DNA of 64,000 nucleotides from Elizabethkingia occulta (GTDB lineage: Bacteria > Bacteroidota > Bacteroidia > Flavobacteriales > Weeksellaceae), in NCBI RefSeq assembly GCF_002023715.1, contig NZ_MAHX01000013.1, positions 372,001-436,000 on the forward strand. Reading direction: 5' to 3'. Positions 18,866 to 28,218 of this stretch are shown here, one piece after another (position 1 is the first letter of the stretch; every line of letters begins with the position of its first letter). Position numbers and translations under genes: made by a program. The notes under the pieces are model-generated. The model searched no databases, was not told the origin of the DNA, and was given only the letters and a program-made list of their open reading frames with translations.

Positions 18866-20449
18866 ATGAATATAAATGTTAATCGGATCATACTGGGACT
18901 TGTGCTCTTTGCCGCAAGTGTACACGGGCAGGATAAGAATAATGTAGGCAGTAAGGAACAGAAACCGAATATTATTTTTATAATGACAGATGATCATTCT
19001 AAAAGAGCTATGAGTGCTTATTCACATGATCTTATAGAGACACCTCATCTGGATAAGATAGCAGAGAAGGGAATCAAATTTAACAATGCATTTGTAACCA
19101 ATTCTATATGCGGACCATCAAGAGCTGTTTTTTTAACTGGAAAATTCAGCCATATCAATGGCTTTAAGTCCAATGATGAGGATGTCTTCGACGGAAGCCA
19201 GCCAACGCTGCCGAAATACCTGAAAGAAGCCGGTTATTATACTTCAATTATTGGAAAATGGCATTTGGGATCAGTACCTCAGGGATTTGATAAGTTTGAT
19301 ATACTTATTGATCAGGGAGAATATTATTCGCCACGTTTCTTTAACGGAAAAGATACAGTGGCCGTTCCGGGCTATGCAACTGAGTTGATTACTGAAAAGG
19401 CAATTCAGCTTTTTGAAGAACAAAAGAATTCAGGTAAGCCTATATTTTTGATGTTACATGAAAAAGCACCACACCGCAACTGGTTGCCTAATACAAAAGA
19501 TCTGAACAATGTAAAAGATAAGGAATTTCCTTTGCCAGAAACTTTTTTTGATGATTACAGAACACGTTCTCAGGCTGCATTTAAGCAGGATATGAGAATT
19601 GAAAATATGTTTTTGGGATACGACCTTAAAGTTTATTTGAAACAGGCAAAAGATGAAACCGGAACGGGCGGAGATTCGCGTAATAATTCTTTTACATGGT
19701 TGGGAGCGGATTTATCCAGAATGAACAAAGAACAACGAGCAGCGTGGGATCAGTATTATAAGCCAATTTCAGATGCTTATTACAGTAATAAACCTATTGG
19801 AACAGATTTACTCAAATGGAAATACAACAGGTATATGAATGATTATTTGAAAACTGTGAAATCTGTTGATGACAATGTAGGGGAGCTAATGGAGTATCTG
19901 AAAAAGAATGGATTGGATAAAAATACATTGATTATTTATACATCAGACCAGGGCTTTTTCCTTGGGGAACATGGTTGGTATGATAAACGATTTATGTACG
20001 AACCTTCGCTTCAGATTCCTTTGGTGATGAGCTATCCTGGGCACATTAAAGAAAATATAACAGAAAATGCTTTGGTACAGAATGTAGATCTGGCGCCCAC
20101 TATACTGAAGGCTGCAGGTTTACCTGTTCCGAATGATATGCAGGGAAACTCCCTGACGCCATTCTTTTCAGGACAGAAAGTAAAGAAGTGGAAAGATAAA
20201 CTGTATTACCACTATTACGAGAATACGGTTCATCATGTTGAAAAGCATCTTGGAATCCGGACAAAACAATATAAACTTATCTATTTTTATGATATTAAAG
20301 ACTGGGAGCTTTATGACCTGAGTAAAGATCCTAATGAGGTTAAAAACCTGTATCATGATCCGCAATATAAAAAGACTGCAGATAAGCTAAAGCTGGAATT
20401 AAAGGAACTAATCAAAAAGTATAAGGACACTACAGCTGTTGAGTTTTAA
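18866..20449 (+). CDS. Secreted formylglycine-dependent sulfatase (family S1)
   Basis: 527 residues from the ATG at 18866. A TTG six codons earlier is an alternative but would spoil the signal peptide MNINVNRIILGLVLFAASVHGQ. Metal residues TDDH (41-44), the Cys-type sulfatase motif ICGPSRA with the modified Cys82, KWHLG, HEKAPH and SDQGFFLGEHGWYDKR are all present. Overall it resembles S1 enzymes of the GlcNAc-6-sulfatase or mucin-desulfating type. Cys82 must become formylglycine, but no maturase is in this window. It has no SusCD or hydrolase partner next to it. Confidence 0.88.
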   Translation: MNINVNRIILGLVLFAASVHGQDKNNVGSKEQKPNIIFIMTDDHSKRAMSAYSHDLIETPHLDKIAEKGIKFNNAFVTNSICGPSRAVFLTGKFSHINGFKSNDEDVFDGSQPTLPKYLKEAGYYTSIIGKWHLGSVPQGFDKFDILIDQGEYYSPRFFNGKDTVAVPGYATELITEKAIQLFEEQKNSGKPIFLMLHEKAPHRNWLPNTKDLNNVKDKEFPLPETFFDDYRTRSQAAFKQDMRIENMFLGYDLKVYLKQAKDETGTGGDSRNNSFTWLGADLSRMNKEQRAAWDQYYKPISDAYYSNKPIGTDLLKWKYNRYMNDYLKTVKSVDDNVGELMEYLKKNGLDKNTLIIYTSDQGFFLGEHGWYDKRFMYEPSLQIPLVMSYPGHIKENITENALVQNVDLAPTILKAAGLPVPNDMQGNSLTPFFSGQKVKKWKDKLYYHYYENTVHHVEKHLGIRTKQYKLIYFYDIKDWELYDLSKDPNEVKNLYHDPQYKKTADKLKLELKELIKKYKDTTAVEF

Positions 20450-20462
20450 TCAGTAATATCTG

Positions 20463-20693
20463 TTATAGCGGAATATGGGTTCCGCCATTAGGATTATGGC
20501 TGCATTTGCCTACGCATAAAACCGTTAAACTGGAGGATTTTGCACTACAGTATTCGCAATGGTACTGGGTTTTCTGTCCGCCTTCATAAAGCAAATGTCT
20601 TTTTTCTGAAGGATTGCTGTCGCAACGTCTGGAAAGCAGAGATGATATACTATTGGCTTTGGTACCGCAACATTTACAAAAATAATTTGCCAT
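20463..20693 (-). CDS. Cys-rich tandem zinc-ribbon-like mini-protein
   Basis: 76 residues built as two similar halves. Each has a CxxC-type pair followed by a pattern S-S-L-x(3-5)-C-x-x-NP-x(3-4)-H (first half C6/C8/C9 and C23 region; second half CEYC and KCSHNP...H). The spacing of Cys and His suggests two small zinc sites, with a LYEGG linker. Similar small proteins occur across Chryseobacterium-like genomes without known function. It has its own -7 box directly downstream of the WYL-type operator at 20744-20764. Confidence 0.75.
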   Translation of the reverse strand: MANYFCKCCGTKANSISSLLSRRCDSNPSEKRHLLYEGGQKTQYHCEYCSAKSSSLTVLCVGKCSHNPNGGTHIPL

Positions 20694-20727
20694 AACTGAT
20701 TTAGATTTGGGTGTTGATTTATACGAG

Positions 20728-20765
20728 CAAAAATATTAGCGATGAACGACAAAACATGTCGTTCA
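20728..20765 (-). promoter_or_regulatory. Operator-promoter module between the Cys-rich gene and WYL regulator 1
   Basis: Perfect inverted repeat GAACGACA-N5-TGTCGTTC (20744-20764, extended one more pair on each side). On the minus strand it is followed after 8 nt by TATTTTTG (20728-20735), a -7 box aimed at the Cys-rich gene. An almost identical module with the same spacing precedes WYL regulator 2 (44283-44319). The operator would cover the -33 region, so the bound protein is likely to control access of RNA polymerase. Confidence 0.7.
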
Positions 20766-20793
20766 TTTTTTTATTTTTGGTTTTTATAAAAAA

Positions 20794-21675
20794 ATGGCAA
20801 AACGGGAACAAATGCTTCGGCTGAAGCTGATAGAAGAATTTATACGAAGGAAGAAGGGAGCTTCTTTCCAGGATATTTATGAATTTCTGAATGAAAAGTT
20901 TCAGGAAAAGGATTTGGAACTAAGTTTTACCGAGCGTACTTTTCAGCGGGATAAAAAACTTATTGGTGAGATATCCGGAAAGGAAATACGCTATAATAAG
21001 GCTCGTAATATTTATTTTCTGGAAGATTCGTCCGAAGAAGATATATTCGATACCATATTGCTGATGGAAGCTTATCGGGAAACAGAAGGGAAAGCAGATA
21101 TCATGTTGTTCGAGAAAAGAAAATCCCGTGGGCTGCATAATCTTCAGGACCTGGTACAGGCTATAAAGCTGCATAAATGTGTAAGCTTTACTTATCGGAA
21201 GTTCAATGATGATAAAGGAACTAAAAAGCTGGTCCAGCCTTATGCACTGAAAGAATTTAAAAACCGTTGGTATCTTCTGGGAAATGAAACCAGTGGAAAA
21301 AACTTTTTTATAAAAACATATGGTCTGGACAGGATGACAGACCTGCAAATTACCTCAACGGGCTTCAGTAAGAAGGACTGCGATCTTGAGGCAGCCTTTG
21401 AGAATTCGTTTGGCATTATCTCCAGTCTGGGAAAAGAGCCTGAAAATATTATTTTGTCTATGGATGCTGTTCAGGGAAATTTTCTAAAATCATTGCCTAT
21501 ACACCATTCCCAGAAAATAATTTTGGATAATCGTGAAGAAGTAAGAATAAGTCTTACGCTTGTTCCCAGCTATGATTTCATTCAGGAGCTTCTTACACTT
21601 ACAGGATTAGTGAAAATACTAGAACCTGAGAGTTTAAAGGTGAAGATGAATGAATTATTGAAAACGGATTTTTAA
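20794..21675 (+). CDS. WYL-domain transcriptional regulator 1
   Basis: 293 residues. N-terminal winged helix-turn-helix (about 1-75, with LSFTERTFQRDKKLI as the recognition region), then a WYL ligand-sensing domain (about 130-215: IKLHKCVSFTYRKF, YALKEFKNRWYLLG containing the W-Y-L triplet, and YGLDRM) and a WCX-type C-terminal part. WYL regulators often bind nucleic acid or nucleotides and control stress or defence genes. It is divergent from the Cys-rich gene, with the inverted-repeat operator 30-50 nt upstream of its ATG, so autoregulation is likely. Confidence 0.85.
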   Translation: MAKREQMLRLKLIEEFIRRKKGASFQDIYEFLNEKFQEKDLELSFTERTFQRDKKLIGEISGKEIRYNKARNIYFLEDSSEEDIFDTILLMEAYRETEGKADIMLFEKRKSRGLHNLQDLVQAIKLHKCVSFTYRKFNDDKGTKKLVQPYALKEFKNRWYLLGNETSGKNFFIKTYGLDRMTDLQITSTGFSKKDCDLEAAFENSFGIISSLGKEPENIILSMDAVQGNFLKSLPIHHSQKIILDNREEVRISLTLVPSYDFIQELLTLTGLVKILEPESLKVKMNELLKTDF

Positions 21676-21848
21676 ATATTCTAAATAGTGGCATTGTTTG
21701 TACTTATATATATGATAATTAATTATATATAGTATCTGATTGCTTGCGTGATAAAGAATTAATTATGTTTTTTGTCACGATTTTGAACATTTTAAATCTA
21801 TTTTTTGATATATAAAACGTTAGATTTCTTTCTACTTTTACATCGCTA

Positions 21849-22220
21849 ATGAAGAGCCTTAAAAAATTACATTTATCCTTTTTTATCGTGTTTTTTTTCA
21901 CGATGCTGTGTTCCGGTCAGGTACATAAGGGGAATGCTCTTGTTCATTTCAAAACTTCTGGTAAAAACTTCCAGAAAACAGACAAAATCTCTCAAAGTTC
22001 ATTTGATCTTTATAACTTATCAGATGATGATCATGATGAATCATTACTGGATGAAGTAGAGAAAGTAAAATTAGATCTTGACCATGTAGTCGAAAACTGG
22101 ATCAGCATCCTTTACAATACTTTTTATACTTCTGATAAACCGGTAGTAGCCCATCACCATCCGTATATAGATATACCAAAGTATATCCTATATCATTCTT
22201 TGCAGATTGCATACTGCTAA
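21849..22220 (+). CDS. Small secreted protein with acidic and His clusters, upstream of urease
   Basis: 123 residues with a signal peptide (about 1-24, ending in CSGQ). The mature part has an acidic patch with His (SDDDHDESLLDE) and a His run VAHHHPY near residue 98. No known domain is recognised. It lies 162 nt before ureA in the same direction. Metal binding in the periplasm near the urease genes is possible but is inference from composition and position only. Confidence 0.6.
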   Translation: MKSLKKLHLSFFIVFFFTMLCSGQVHKGNALVHFKTSGKNFQKTDKISQSSFDLYNLSDDDHDESLLDEVEKVKLDLDHVVENWISILYNTFYTSDKPVVAHHHPYIDIPKYILYHSLQIAYC

Positions 22221-22278
22221 TAATTTTCATTTTACAGATTTCCTGAAGAACCCTGATTTGTATTTATAATCTATGGGG

Positions 22279-22345
22279 TTCCGGCGGAATAATTTCCGGA
22301 ATTTAAATTTCGTATAAGACAATATTTGCCCTTCGGGAAAGGGCA
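22279..22345 (+). promoter_or_regulatory. Leader with two inverted repeats upstream of ureA
   Basis: An inverted repeat TTCCGG (22279-22284) to CCGGAA (22296-22301), and a stem GCCCTT/AAGGGC at about 22329-22345, lie in the 162-nt gap before ureA. They could be an operator and an mRNA leader stem. No T tract and no clear TAnnTTTG box were found, so their role is open. Confidence 0.3.
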
Positions 22346-22382
22346 GGTTATAGATCTATGTCTAATTTTTAACAAGAAAACA

Positions 22383-22685
22383 ATGCATTTAACACCGAGA
22401 GAAACCGAGAAGCTTATGCTGTTCATGGCAGGAGAGCTTGCACTAAAAAGAAAGGCCAGAGGCCTGAAACTAAATTATCCAGAATCAATAGCTCTTATCA
22501 GCCATTTCTTACTGGAGGGAGCACGAGATGGGAAAAAAGTAGCTGAACTGATGCAGGAAGGAGCACAGATTCTTACCAAAGATGATGTGATGCCAGGAGT
22601 GGCCGAAATGATCCACGATGTGCAGATCGAAGCAACATTCCCGGACGGGACAAAGTTGGTAACCGTACATAATCCAATCCGTTAA
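22383..22685 (+). CDS. ureA: Urease subunit gamma
   Basis: 100 residues from the ATG at 22383, the standard UreA length; an upstream in-frame TTG would add 19 residues not seen in the family. [23 protein letters not shown]-type opening, [11 protein letters not shown], and VTVHNPIR at the end are all UreA signatures. It is part of the structural urease that hydrolyses urea to ammonia and carbon dioxide. UreB follows after 11 nt. Confidence 0.97.
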   Translation: MHLTPRETEKLMLFMAGELALKRKARGLKLNYPESIALISHFLLEGARDGKKVAELMQEGAQILTKDDVMPGVAEMIHDVQIEATFPDGTKLVTVHNPIR

Positions 22686-22696
22686 AAACCAGTATC

Positions 22697-23065
22697 ATGA
22701 TACCAGGAGAAATTTTTGTAAAAGAAGGGACTATCATCTGCAATGAAGGCAGAGAGACCGTAAAAATAAAAGTGATCAACACAGGTGACCGACCTATACA
22801 GGTTGGTTCTCATTACCATTTTTTTGAAGTAAATAAAGCGATGAGCTTCGATCGTGAAAATGCTTTTGGCAAAAGACTAAACATTGTGGCCAGCACAGCT
22901 GTTCGTTTTGAACCGGGAGAAGAAAAAGAAGTAGAGCTTGTAGAAATCGGCGGAACCAAAAAAGCGATGGGCTTCAATAACCTTGTAGACGGTTCTGTAG
23001 ATTCAGCAACTCAGAAAGAAGAAAGCTTAGCTAAAGCAAGTCAATTAAATTTTAAAAACCTGTAA
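22697..23065 (+). CDS. ureB: Urease subunit beta
   Basis: 122 residues. [12 protein letters not shown] start, [17 protein letters not shown] and [25 protein letters not shown] are the family hallmarks. It packs with UreA and UreC in the trimer. It is separated from ureC by only 2 nt, so translation is probably coupled. Confidence 0.97.
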   Translation: MIPGEIFVKEGTIICNEGRETVKIKVINTGDRPIQVGSHYHFFEVNKAMSFDRENAFGKRLNIVASTAVRFEPGEEKEVELVEIGGTKKAMGFNNLVDGSVDSATQKEESLAKASQLNFKNL

Positions 23066-23067
23066 CA

Positions 23068-24789
23068 ATGAGCTTAAACGTAGACAGAAAGCAATATGCT
23101 AATATATTAGGCCCTACAACCGGAGACAGAATCCGTTTAGGGGATACAGAAATGATCATTGAGATCGAAAAAGATTTTACCCATTATGGAGACGAAGCCG
23201 TATTTGGCGGTGGTAAAACCGTACGTGATGGTATGGGGCAAAATGTAACCAATAAAAGAGATGAGGGTGTACTGGATCTTTGTATTACCGGAGCAACAAT
23301 CATCGATCACTGGGGAATTGTAAAAGCAGATATCGGTATTAAAGATGGTAAAATCGTAGGCATTGGTAAAGCCGGAAACCCGGATACAATGGACGGTGTA
23401 ACACCAAATTTAATTATCGGAGCTTCTACCGAAGTCCATGGAGGAAAAGGATATATTGTAACTGCAGGAGGTATTGATACACACATCCACTATATCTGCC
23501 CACAGCAAATAGAAACTGCTTTGTATAGTGGTGTTACAACAATGATTGGTGGCGGAACGGGTCCTAATGACGGAACCAATGCAACAACGGTTACTCCGGG
23601 GAAATTCAATATTCAGAAAATGCTGGAAGCTGCTGAGGAATATCCAATGAATTTAGGATTCTTTGGTAAAGGAAACTGCTCTGCAGAAGATCCAATTGCA
23701 GAACAAGTAGAAGCAGGTGCATTAGGAGTGAAGATTCATGAAGACTGGGGTGCAACACCGGCAACTATAGATGCAGCACTTAAAGTAGCAGACAAATATG
23801 ATGTACAGGTAGCAATCCACACAGATACATTAAATGAAGCTGGTTTCCTGGAAGATACCATGAGAGCTATTGACGGAAGAGTTATCCACACTTTCCATAC
23901 AGAAGGTGCAGGAGGTGGACACGCTCCGGATATTATAAAAGCAGCGATGTATCCTAATGTATTGCCAGCATCTACTAACCCAACGCGTCCATATACCATT
24001 AATACAATTGATGAGCACCTGGATATGTTGATGGTTTGCCACCACCTTAGCAAAAATATTCCTGAAGATGTGGCGTTCGCAGATTCACGTATCCGTCCGG
24101 AAACTATTGCTGCAGAAGATATTCTGCACGATATGGGCGTATTCAGTATCATGAGTTCCGACTCTCAGGCGATGGGAAGAGTAGGTGAAGTAATCACCAG
24201 AACATGGCAGACTGCCAGCAAAATGAAGGATCAGAGAGGTCAGCTGGAAGAAGATAAAAATACAGAAAGCGATAACTACCGTGCGAAGCGTTATGTAGCA
24301 AAATATACGATTAATCCTGCAATCGCACATGGTATTTCTGAATATGTAGGATCTATTGAAGAAGGGAAATTAGCCGATTTAGTAATCTGGAAGCCTGCAT
24401 TATTCGGTGTTAAGCCAGAAATGATTTTCAAAGGCGGAATGGTAGTTGCAAGTAAAATGGGAGATGCTAATGCCTCTATCCCTACACCTCAGCCTATTAT
24501 TTACAAAAATATGTTTGGGTCTCACGGTCGTGCAAAATTTGGTACTTGTGCAACTTTTGTTTCTCAGGCTTCTATTGAAAACGGATCTATCGCTGAATAT
24601 AAACTAGAGAAAATAATTCTTCCGGTGAAAAACTGCCGTAACATTTCCAAGGCAGATCTTATTCATAATAATAAGACTCCAGTTATTGAAGTAAACCCTG
24701 AAAACTATAAAGTAACAGTAGACGGTGTGCATGTAACCTGCGAACCAGCAGAAAAACTTCCTTTAACACAGTTGTATTATCTGTTTTAA
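23068..24789 (+). CDS. ureC: Urease subunit alpha (catalytic, nickel-binding)
   Basis: 573 residues, full length. Nickel ligands lie in [10 protein letters not shown] and [27 protein letters not shown]. The bridging carbamylated lysine is Lys222 in GVKIHEDWG, and the mobile-flap cysteine is Cys324 in [22 protein letters not shown]. All catalytic residues look intact, so the enzyme should be active once nickel is inserted by UreDEFG. A hairpin follows about 45 nt after the stop, so the downstream genes may be expressed at a lower level than ureABC. Confidence 0.98.
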   Translation: MSLNVDRKQYANILGPTTGDRIRLGDTEMIIEIEKDFTHYGDEAVFGGGKTVRDGMGQNVTNKRDEGVLDLCITGATIIDHWGIVKADIGIKDGKIVGIGKAGNPDTMDGVTPNLIIGASTEVHGGKGYIVTAGGIDTHIHYICPQQIETALYSGVTTMIGGGTGPNDGTNATTVTPGKFNIQKMLEAAEEYPMNLGFFGKGNCSAEDPIAEQVEAGALGVKIHEDWGATPATIDAALKVADKYDVQVAIHTDTLNEAGFLEDTMRAIDGRVIHTFHTEGAGGGHAPDIIKAAMYPNVLPASTNPTRPYTINTIDEHLDMLMVCHHLSKNIPEDVAFADSRIRPETIAAEDILHDMGVFSIMSSDSQAMGRVGEVITRTWQTASKMKDQRGQLEEDKNTESDNYRAKRYVAKYTINPAIAHGISEYVGSIEEGKLADLVIWKPALFGVKPEMIFKGGMVVASKMGDANASIPTPQPIIYKNMFGSHGRAKFGTCATFVSQASIENGSIAEYKLEKIILPVKNCRNISKADLIHNNKTPVIEVNPENYKVTVDGVHVTCEPAEKLPLTQLYYLF

Positions 24790-24832
24790 TCCGTGAGGAT
24801 CAATTTTTCATCAATTCTATATAGTGTTAATG

Positions 24833-24860
24833 AAGAGCCTGGTGAAGGCCAGGCTCTTTT
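24833..24860 (+). terminator. Hairpin after ureC (attenuator or terminator)
   Basis: Perfect 10-bp GC-rich stem (24833-24842 with 24849-24858), 6-nt loop and a short T run of four. It lies between ureC and the outer-membrane protein gene, in a position to reduce read-through into the accessory genes. Confidence 0.65.
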
Positions 24861-24879
24861 AAAAAAAGTAAAGTTTAAA

Positions 24880-25554
24880 ATGAAATTTCTGAATAAAATA
24901 ATTTTCCCTTTAGCTGTCGCTGGTGCTTCCTTGTTTTCTACAATGGCACATGCACAATTTCTAGGAGGAAGAAGATTAAAAAATGATGAAGACGGTCCAA
25001 AAGGACAATGGATGATTTATGGTTCACTGGATTATTCTAAAACAAACAGTCCCACGGGTAGCACCAGTTCTTTCGGAACAAGCTCTAATGCAGGAGTGCC
25101 GATAGGAGTGGGATATTTTATTAACAATAACGATGTAATTGGAGTTAACTATGCTTATGCCAGCGATCGTGTAAACGGAAATACCGTATACAAACAAAAC
25201 GAAACCGGTTTATGGTACAGTCCTTCTGTAACCTTGGGGAAATATTTTGCTCTTATAGCACAGGTAGATGCCCACTATGTATGGGGACAGAAGATGGCAG
25301 AAAACGGAATGGCAAATCCCGGGATGGAAGCCTTTAACGGATTTCGTCTGAGAGCTTATCCTATGCTTGCGATCTTCTTAGGCGGTGGCTGGGCACTGAA
25401 ATTCAAGTTTGCTGAACTGTCTATGCTGCAGACAAAAGCTAAAGGCGAAGGTTGGACAAAGAGCTATGTTACGGGAATCAGCGGTTCTACATTTGGCGTA
25501 GGTATTTCCAAGAACATCGATTTTAGAAAAAAAGCACCTAAAGATGATAATTAA
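24880..25554 (+). CDS. Outer-membrane beta-barrel-like protein inside the urease operon
   Basis: 224 residues from the ATG at 24880. A frame open back to 24793 would run through the ureC hairpin and is rejected. A signal peptide (about 1-26, ending MAHAQ) is followed by alternating strands rich in Gly and aromatics (WMIYGSLDYSK, GVGYFINNNDVIGVNYAYA, LRAYPMLAIFLGGGWALKFKF) and a C-terminal FGVGISKNIDF. This fits a small 8-strand barrel of the OmpW or opacity type. Its end overlaps the ureE start by 11 nt. A role in passing urea or nickel through the outer membrane is inference. Confidence 0.75.
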   Translation: MKFLNKIIFPLAVAGASLFSTMAHAQFLGGRRLKNDEDGPKGQWMIYGSLDYSKTNSPTGSTSSFGTSSNAGVPIGVGYFINNNDVIGVNYAYASDRVNGNTVYKQNETGLWYSPSVTLGKYFALIAQVDAHYVWGQKMAENGMANPGMEAFNGFRLRAYPMLAIFLGGGWALKFKFAELSMLQTKAKGEGWTKSYVTGISGSTFGVGISKNIDFRKKAPKDDN

Positions 25555-26056
25555 TGAATGTGTAGGAAATATTAAAGATATTTCTGTTGCCGGTAAAACA
25601 ATTGACTATCTGGATCTGGAATGGTTTGAAACGACTAAAAGGATTCAGCGCAAAAAAACCAGACAAGGAGTTGATGTTGCGATCAAATTTCTTCGTGAAG
25701 GACAAAGACTTCGTGAAGGAGATATCTTATATGAAGATAGTGAAAAGGCAATTGTAGTAAATGTACTGGAAACTGAAGCTATCGTTATTACTCCTACGTC
25801 CATGCTGGAAATGGGGACCGTATGCTATGAAATTGGTAATAAGCATATCCCGTTATTTATTCAGGAAGATAAAGTACTACTGCCTTTTGAAATGCCAATG
25901 TACAGATGGCTGGAAGCAAGTAATTTCCGTCCGGAGAGACAAACCGTGAAATTGCTGAACCTTCTGAAATCTAATGTAGAGCCACACGGACATGGCAGTA
26001 TAGGATCTTCTTTATTTACTAAAATTTTAAAAATGGCAGCCCCAAAAGATGAATAA
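25544..26056 (+). CDS. ureE: Urease accessory protein UreE (nickel metallochaperone)
   Basis: 170 residues. N-terminal UreE domain (about 1-75; KTRQGVDVAIKFLREGQRLREGDIL), a C-terminal metal domain, and a short tail with HGHGS. That is a minimal nickel-binding tail compared with the long poly-His tails of Klebsiella. The start codon overlaps the outer-membrane protein gene by 11 nt, and its stop overlaps ureF by 8 nt, so translation is tightly coupled. Confidence 0.93.
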   Translation: MIINECVGNIKDISVAGKTIDYLDLEWFETTKRIQRKKTRQGVDVAIKFLREGQRLREGDILYEDSEKAIVVNVLETEAIVITPTSMLEMGTVCYEIGNKHIPLFIQEDKVLLPFEMPMYRWLEASNFRPERQTVKLLNLLKSNVEPHGHGSIGSSLFTKILKMAAPKDE

Positions 26057-26747
26057 TAAGAATCTTAGCTACTTAGCCAGTTTACTGCATATTGCAGATC
26101 CTACATTGCCTATCGGTGGTTATACCCATTCCAACGGGCTGGAAACTTATGTGCAAAACAGAATTGTGCATAACGTGACAACAGCACGGGAGTTTGTGGA
26201 AAACATGCTGAAATATAATCTGAAATACAATGACGGAGCATTTGTGAAACTGGCTTATGAAGCAACTCAGAAAGAAGATCTGGATGCTTTATTGCAACTG
26301 GATCAGGAGTGTAATGCACTGAAGTGTCCTAAAGAGATTCGGCAGGCAAGCCAAAAACTTGGATTACGTCTTATTAAGATTTTCAAAAGAAAAAAACAGT
26401 CTTCTTTTATGGAAGCTTATGAAGAAGCAATCCGAAACCGTAAGGCAACCTCACACTACAGCTTAGTATTCGGGATTTATACTTGCCTTTTGGATATTCC
26501 GCTATACGAAGCCCTTTTCGGGTTTTATTATACTTCTGTTGCAGGGATGATTACCAATGCCGTGAAGCTGGTTCCGCTGGGTCAGTTGGACGGACAGGAT
26601 ATACTATTCGATCTTTATCCTGTAATAGACAAAACAGTTCAGGAAACTATAGAACTGGAAAGAGACTATGTCGGGCTGTGCAATACCTCATTCGATATCA
26701 GATGTATGCAGCATGAAAGACTTTATTCCAGACTTTATATGTCTTAA
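26049..26747 (+). CDS. ureF: Urease accessory protein UreF
   Basis: 232 residues, helical, with the typical opening LLHIADPTLPIGGYTHSNGLET and the middle ATSHYSLVFGIYTCLLDIPLYEAL. In the activation complex UreF binds UreD and UreG and gates nickel transfer. Starts within ureE; ureG follows after 31 nt. Confidence 0.93.
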   Translation: MNNKNLSYLASLLHIADPTLPIGGYTHSNGLETYVQNRIVHNVTTAREFVENMLKYNLKYNDGAFVKLAYEATQKEDLDALLQLDQECNALKCPKEIRQASQKLGLRLIKIFKRKKQSSFMEAYEEAIRNRKATSHYSLVFGIYTCLLDIPLYEALFGFYYTSVAGMITNAVKLVPLGQLDGQDILFDLYPVIDKTVQETIELERDYVGLCNTSFDIRCMQHERLYSRLYMS

Positions 26748-26778
26748 CTCAATTCTCAATATTTAAAATTATACAAAA

Positions 26779-27417
26779 ATGGAAAACAGAAAATATATCA
26801 AAGTAGGAGTTGCAGGACCTGTAGGTTCTGGTAAAACTGCTTTATTAGAACGTTTAAGCAGAAAATTATATGGTACTTATGATCTTGGTGTAATTACCAA
26901 TGATATTTATACCAAGGAAGATGCCGAATTTATGGCTAAAAACAGCCTTCTTCCTAATGACAGAATTATTGGTGTGGAAACCGGAGGATGCCCGCATACA
27001 GCTATCCGTGAGGATGCAAGTATGAATCTGGAAGCCGTAGATGAATTGGCAGCACGTTTTCCGGATATCGAACTGGTACTAATCGAAAGTGGAGGTGATA
27101 ACCTTTCAGCGACTTTCAGCCCGGATCTTGCGGATGTTACGATCTTTATTATCGACGTAGCAGAAGGAGAAAAGATTCCAAGAAAAGGAGGACCTGGTAT
27201 TACAAGATCCGATTTGTTAATCATCAACAAAATAGATCTTGCTCCGCATGTAGGTGCAAGTCTTGAGGTAATGGAAAGAGATGCCAGAAGAATGAGAAAC
27301 GGAAATCCTTTCGTATTTACAAACCTGAAAACAGATGAAGGTCTGGATAAAGTAATCGGCTGGATTAAAAAATATGCATTACTGGAAGAGTGCGAAGAAC
27401 CGAACCTGGTAAGATAA
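26779..27417 (+). CDS. ureG: Urease accessory GTPase UreG
   Basis: 212 residues. P-loop GPVGSGKT (13-20), metal-binding CPH in [34 protein letters not shown] and the guanine motif NKIDL. It uses GTP hydrolysis to deliver nickel to apo-urease. The stop TAA touches the ureD ATG directly. Confidence 0.97.
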   Translation: MENRKYIKVGVAGPVGSGKTALLERLSRKLYGTYDLGVITNDIYTKEDAEFMAKNSLLPNDRIIGVETGGCPHTAIREDASMNLEAVDELAARFPDIELVLIESGGDNLSATFSPDLADVTIFIIDVAEGEKIPRKGGPGITRSDLLIINKIDLAPHVGASLEVMERDARRMRNGNPFVFTNLKTDEGLDKVIGWIKKYALLEECEEPNLVR

Positions 27418-28206
27418 ATGGATAGTAGTTTAAGCATTATTGCAGGATACAAGCAGGGCGCTTCTTATGTAAAAGACCTCTATGTGTCACTCCCTTTTCG
27501 GGTAGTGTCTGTGGGGCAACGTAAGAATGATAACAAGCTTTACCAGATGGTAATGTCCTCTTCACCCGGAATTCTGGATGGAGACCGTTACCATTTGGAA
27601 ATCTCCCTGGAAGAGGGCGCCGCTTTACAGCTTCAGTCGCAGTCTTATCAGAGACTCTTCAATATGGAAGATAAAGCGACCCAGCAGCTGAATATCACTA
27701 TGCAGAATAATACCTCTTTCGCTTATGTACCTCATCCTGTTGTACCTCATGAAGATTCCAATTTTCAGAGCAAGGCAAATATCCGTATCGGTAAGAACAG
27801 TCAGGTTATTATCAGTGAAATTATTACCTGCGGAAGGAAACATTACGGAGAAGTTTTCAAACTGAAACGCTTCCAGAACCTCACCGAAATCTATCATGAA
27901 GATAAACTGGTTGTAAAGGATAATGTACTGATCCAGCCGGATCTTATTCCGATTAACAGTATCGGAAATCTGGAGCAGTATACCCATCAGGGAACACTGA
28001 TCTTTTACAGTACAAAAGAAAATACAGACAGAGACGGACTGTTAGAAACTGTTGTAGAACTTGCTGAAGGCAAAAAAGAGGATTTGGAAATTGGCGTATC
28101 GGCAATGGAAGGCAACGGGTTTATTGTAAGAGCATTAGGCCATGGCGGAGAGTCGATGTATAATTTCTTTCTCAGCGTTCAGGACTTACTCTGGGAATCA
28201 GAATAA
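27418..28206 (+). CDS. ureD: Urease accessory protein UreD (UreH)
   Basis: 262 residues, all-beta scaffold that binds urease and UreF. Recognised by PGILDGDRYHLEISLEEGAALQLQSQSYQRLF and later RFQNLTEIYHEDKLVVKDN. It begins in the base after the ureG stop. The full set UreD, E, F, G is therefore present. Confidence 0.92.
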   Translation: MDSSLSIIAGYKQGASYVKDLYVSLPFRVVSVGQRKNDNKLYQMVMSSSPGILDGDRYHLEISLEEGAALQLQSQSYQRLFNMEDKATQQLNITMQNNTSFAYVPHPVVPHEDSNFQSKANIRIGKNSQVIISEIITCGRKHYGEVFKLKRFQNLTEIYHEDKLVVKDNVLIQPDLIPINSIGNLEQYTHQGTLIFYSTKENTDRDGLLETVVELAEGKKEDLEIGVSAMEGNGFIVRALGHGGESMYNFFLSVQDLLWESE

Positions 28207-28218
28207 AAAAGTAATAAA

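Noticed and set aside
22326-22382. Extended ureA start 19 codons upstream
   Set aside because: The extension has no counterpart in UreA proteins, and the ATG at 22383 gives the normal 100-residue length.
22221-22382. Nickel-type riboswitch before ureA
   Set aside because: The inverted repeats do not resemble the known NiCo riboswitch layout, and that class is mostly in other phyla.
24793-24879. Upstream extension of the outer-membrane protein gene
   Set aside because: It would be translated through the ureC hairpin and would destroy the signal peptide that starts at 24880.
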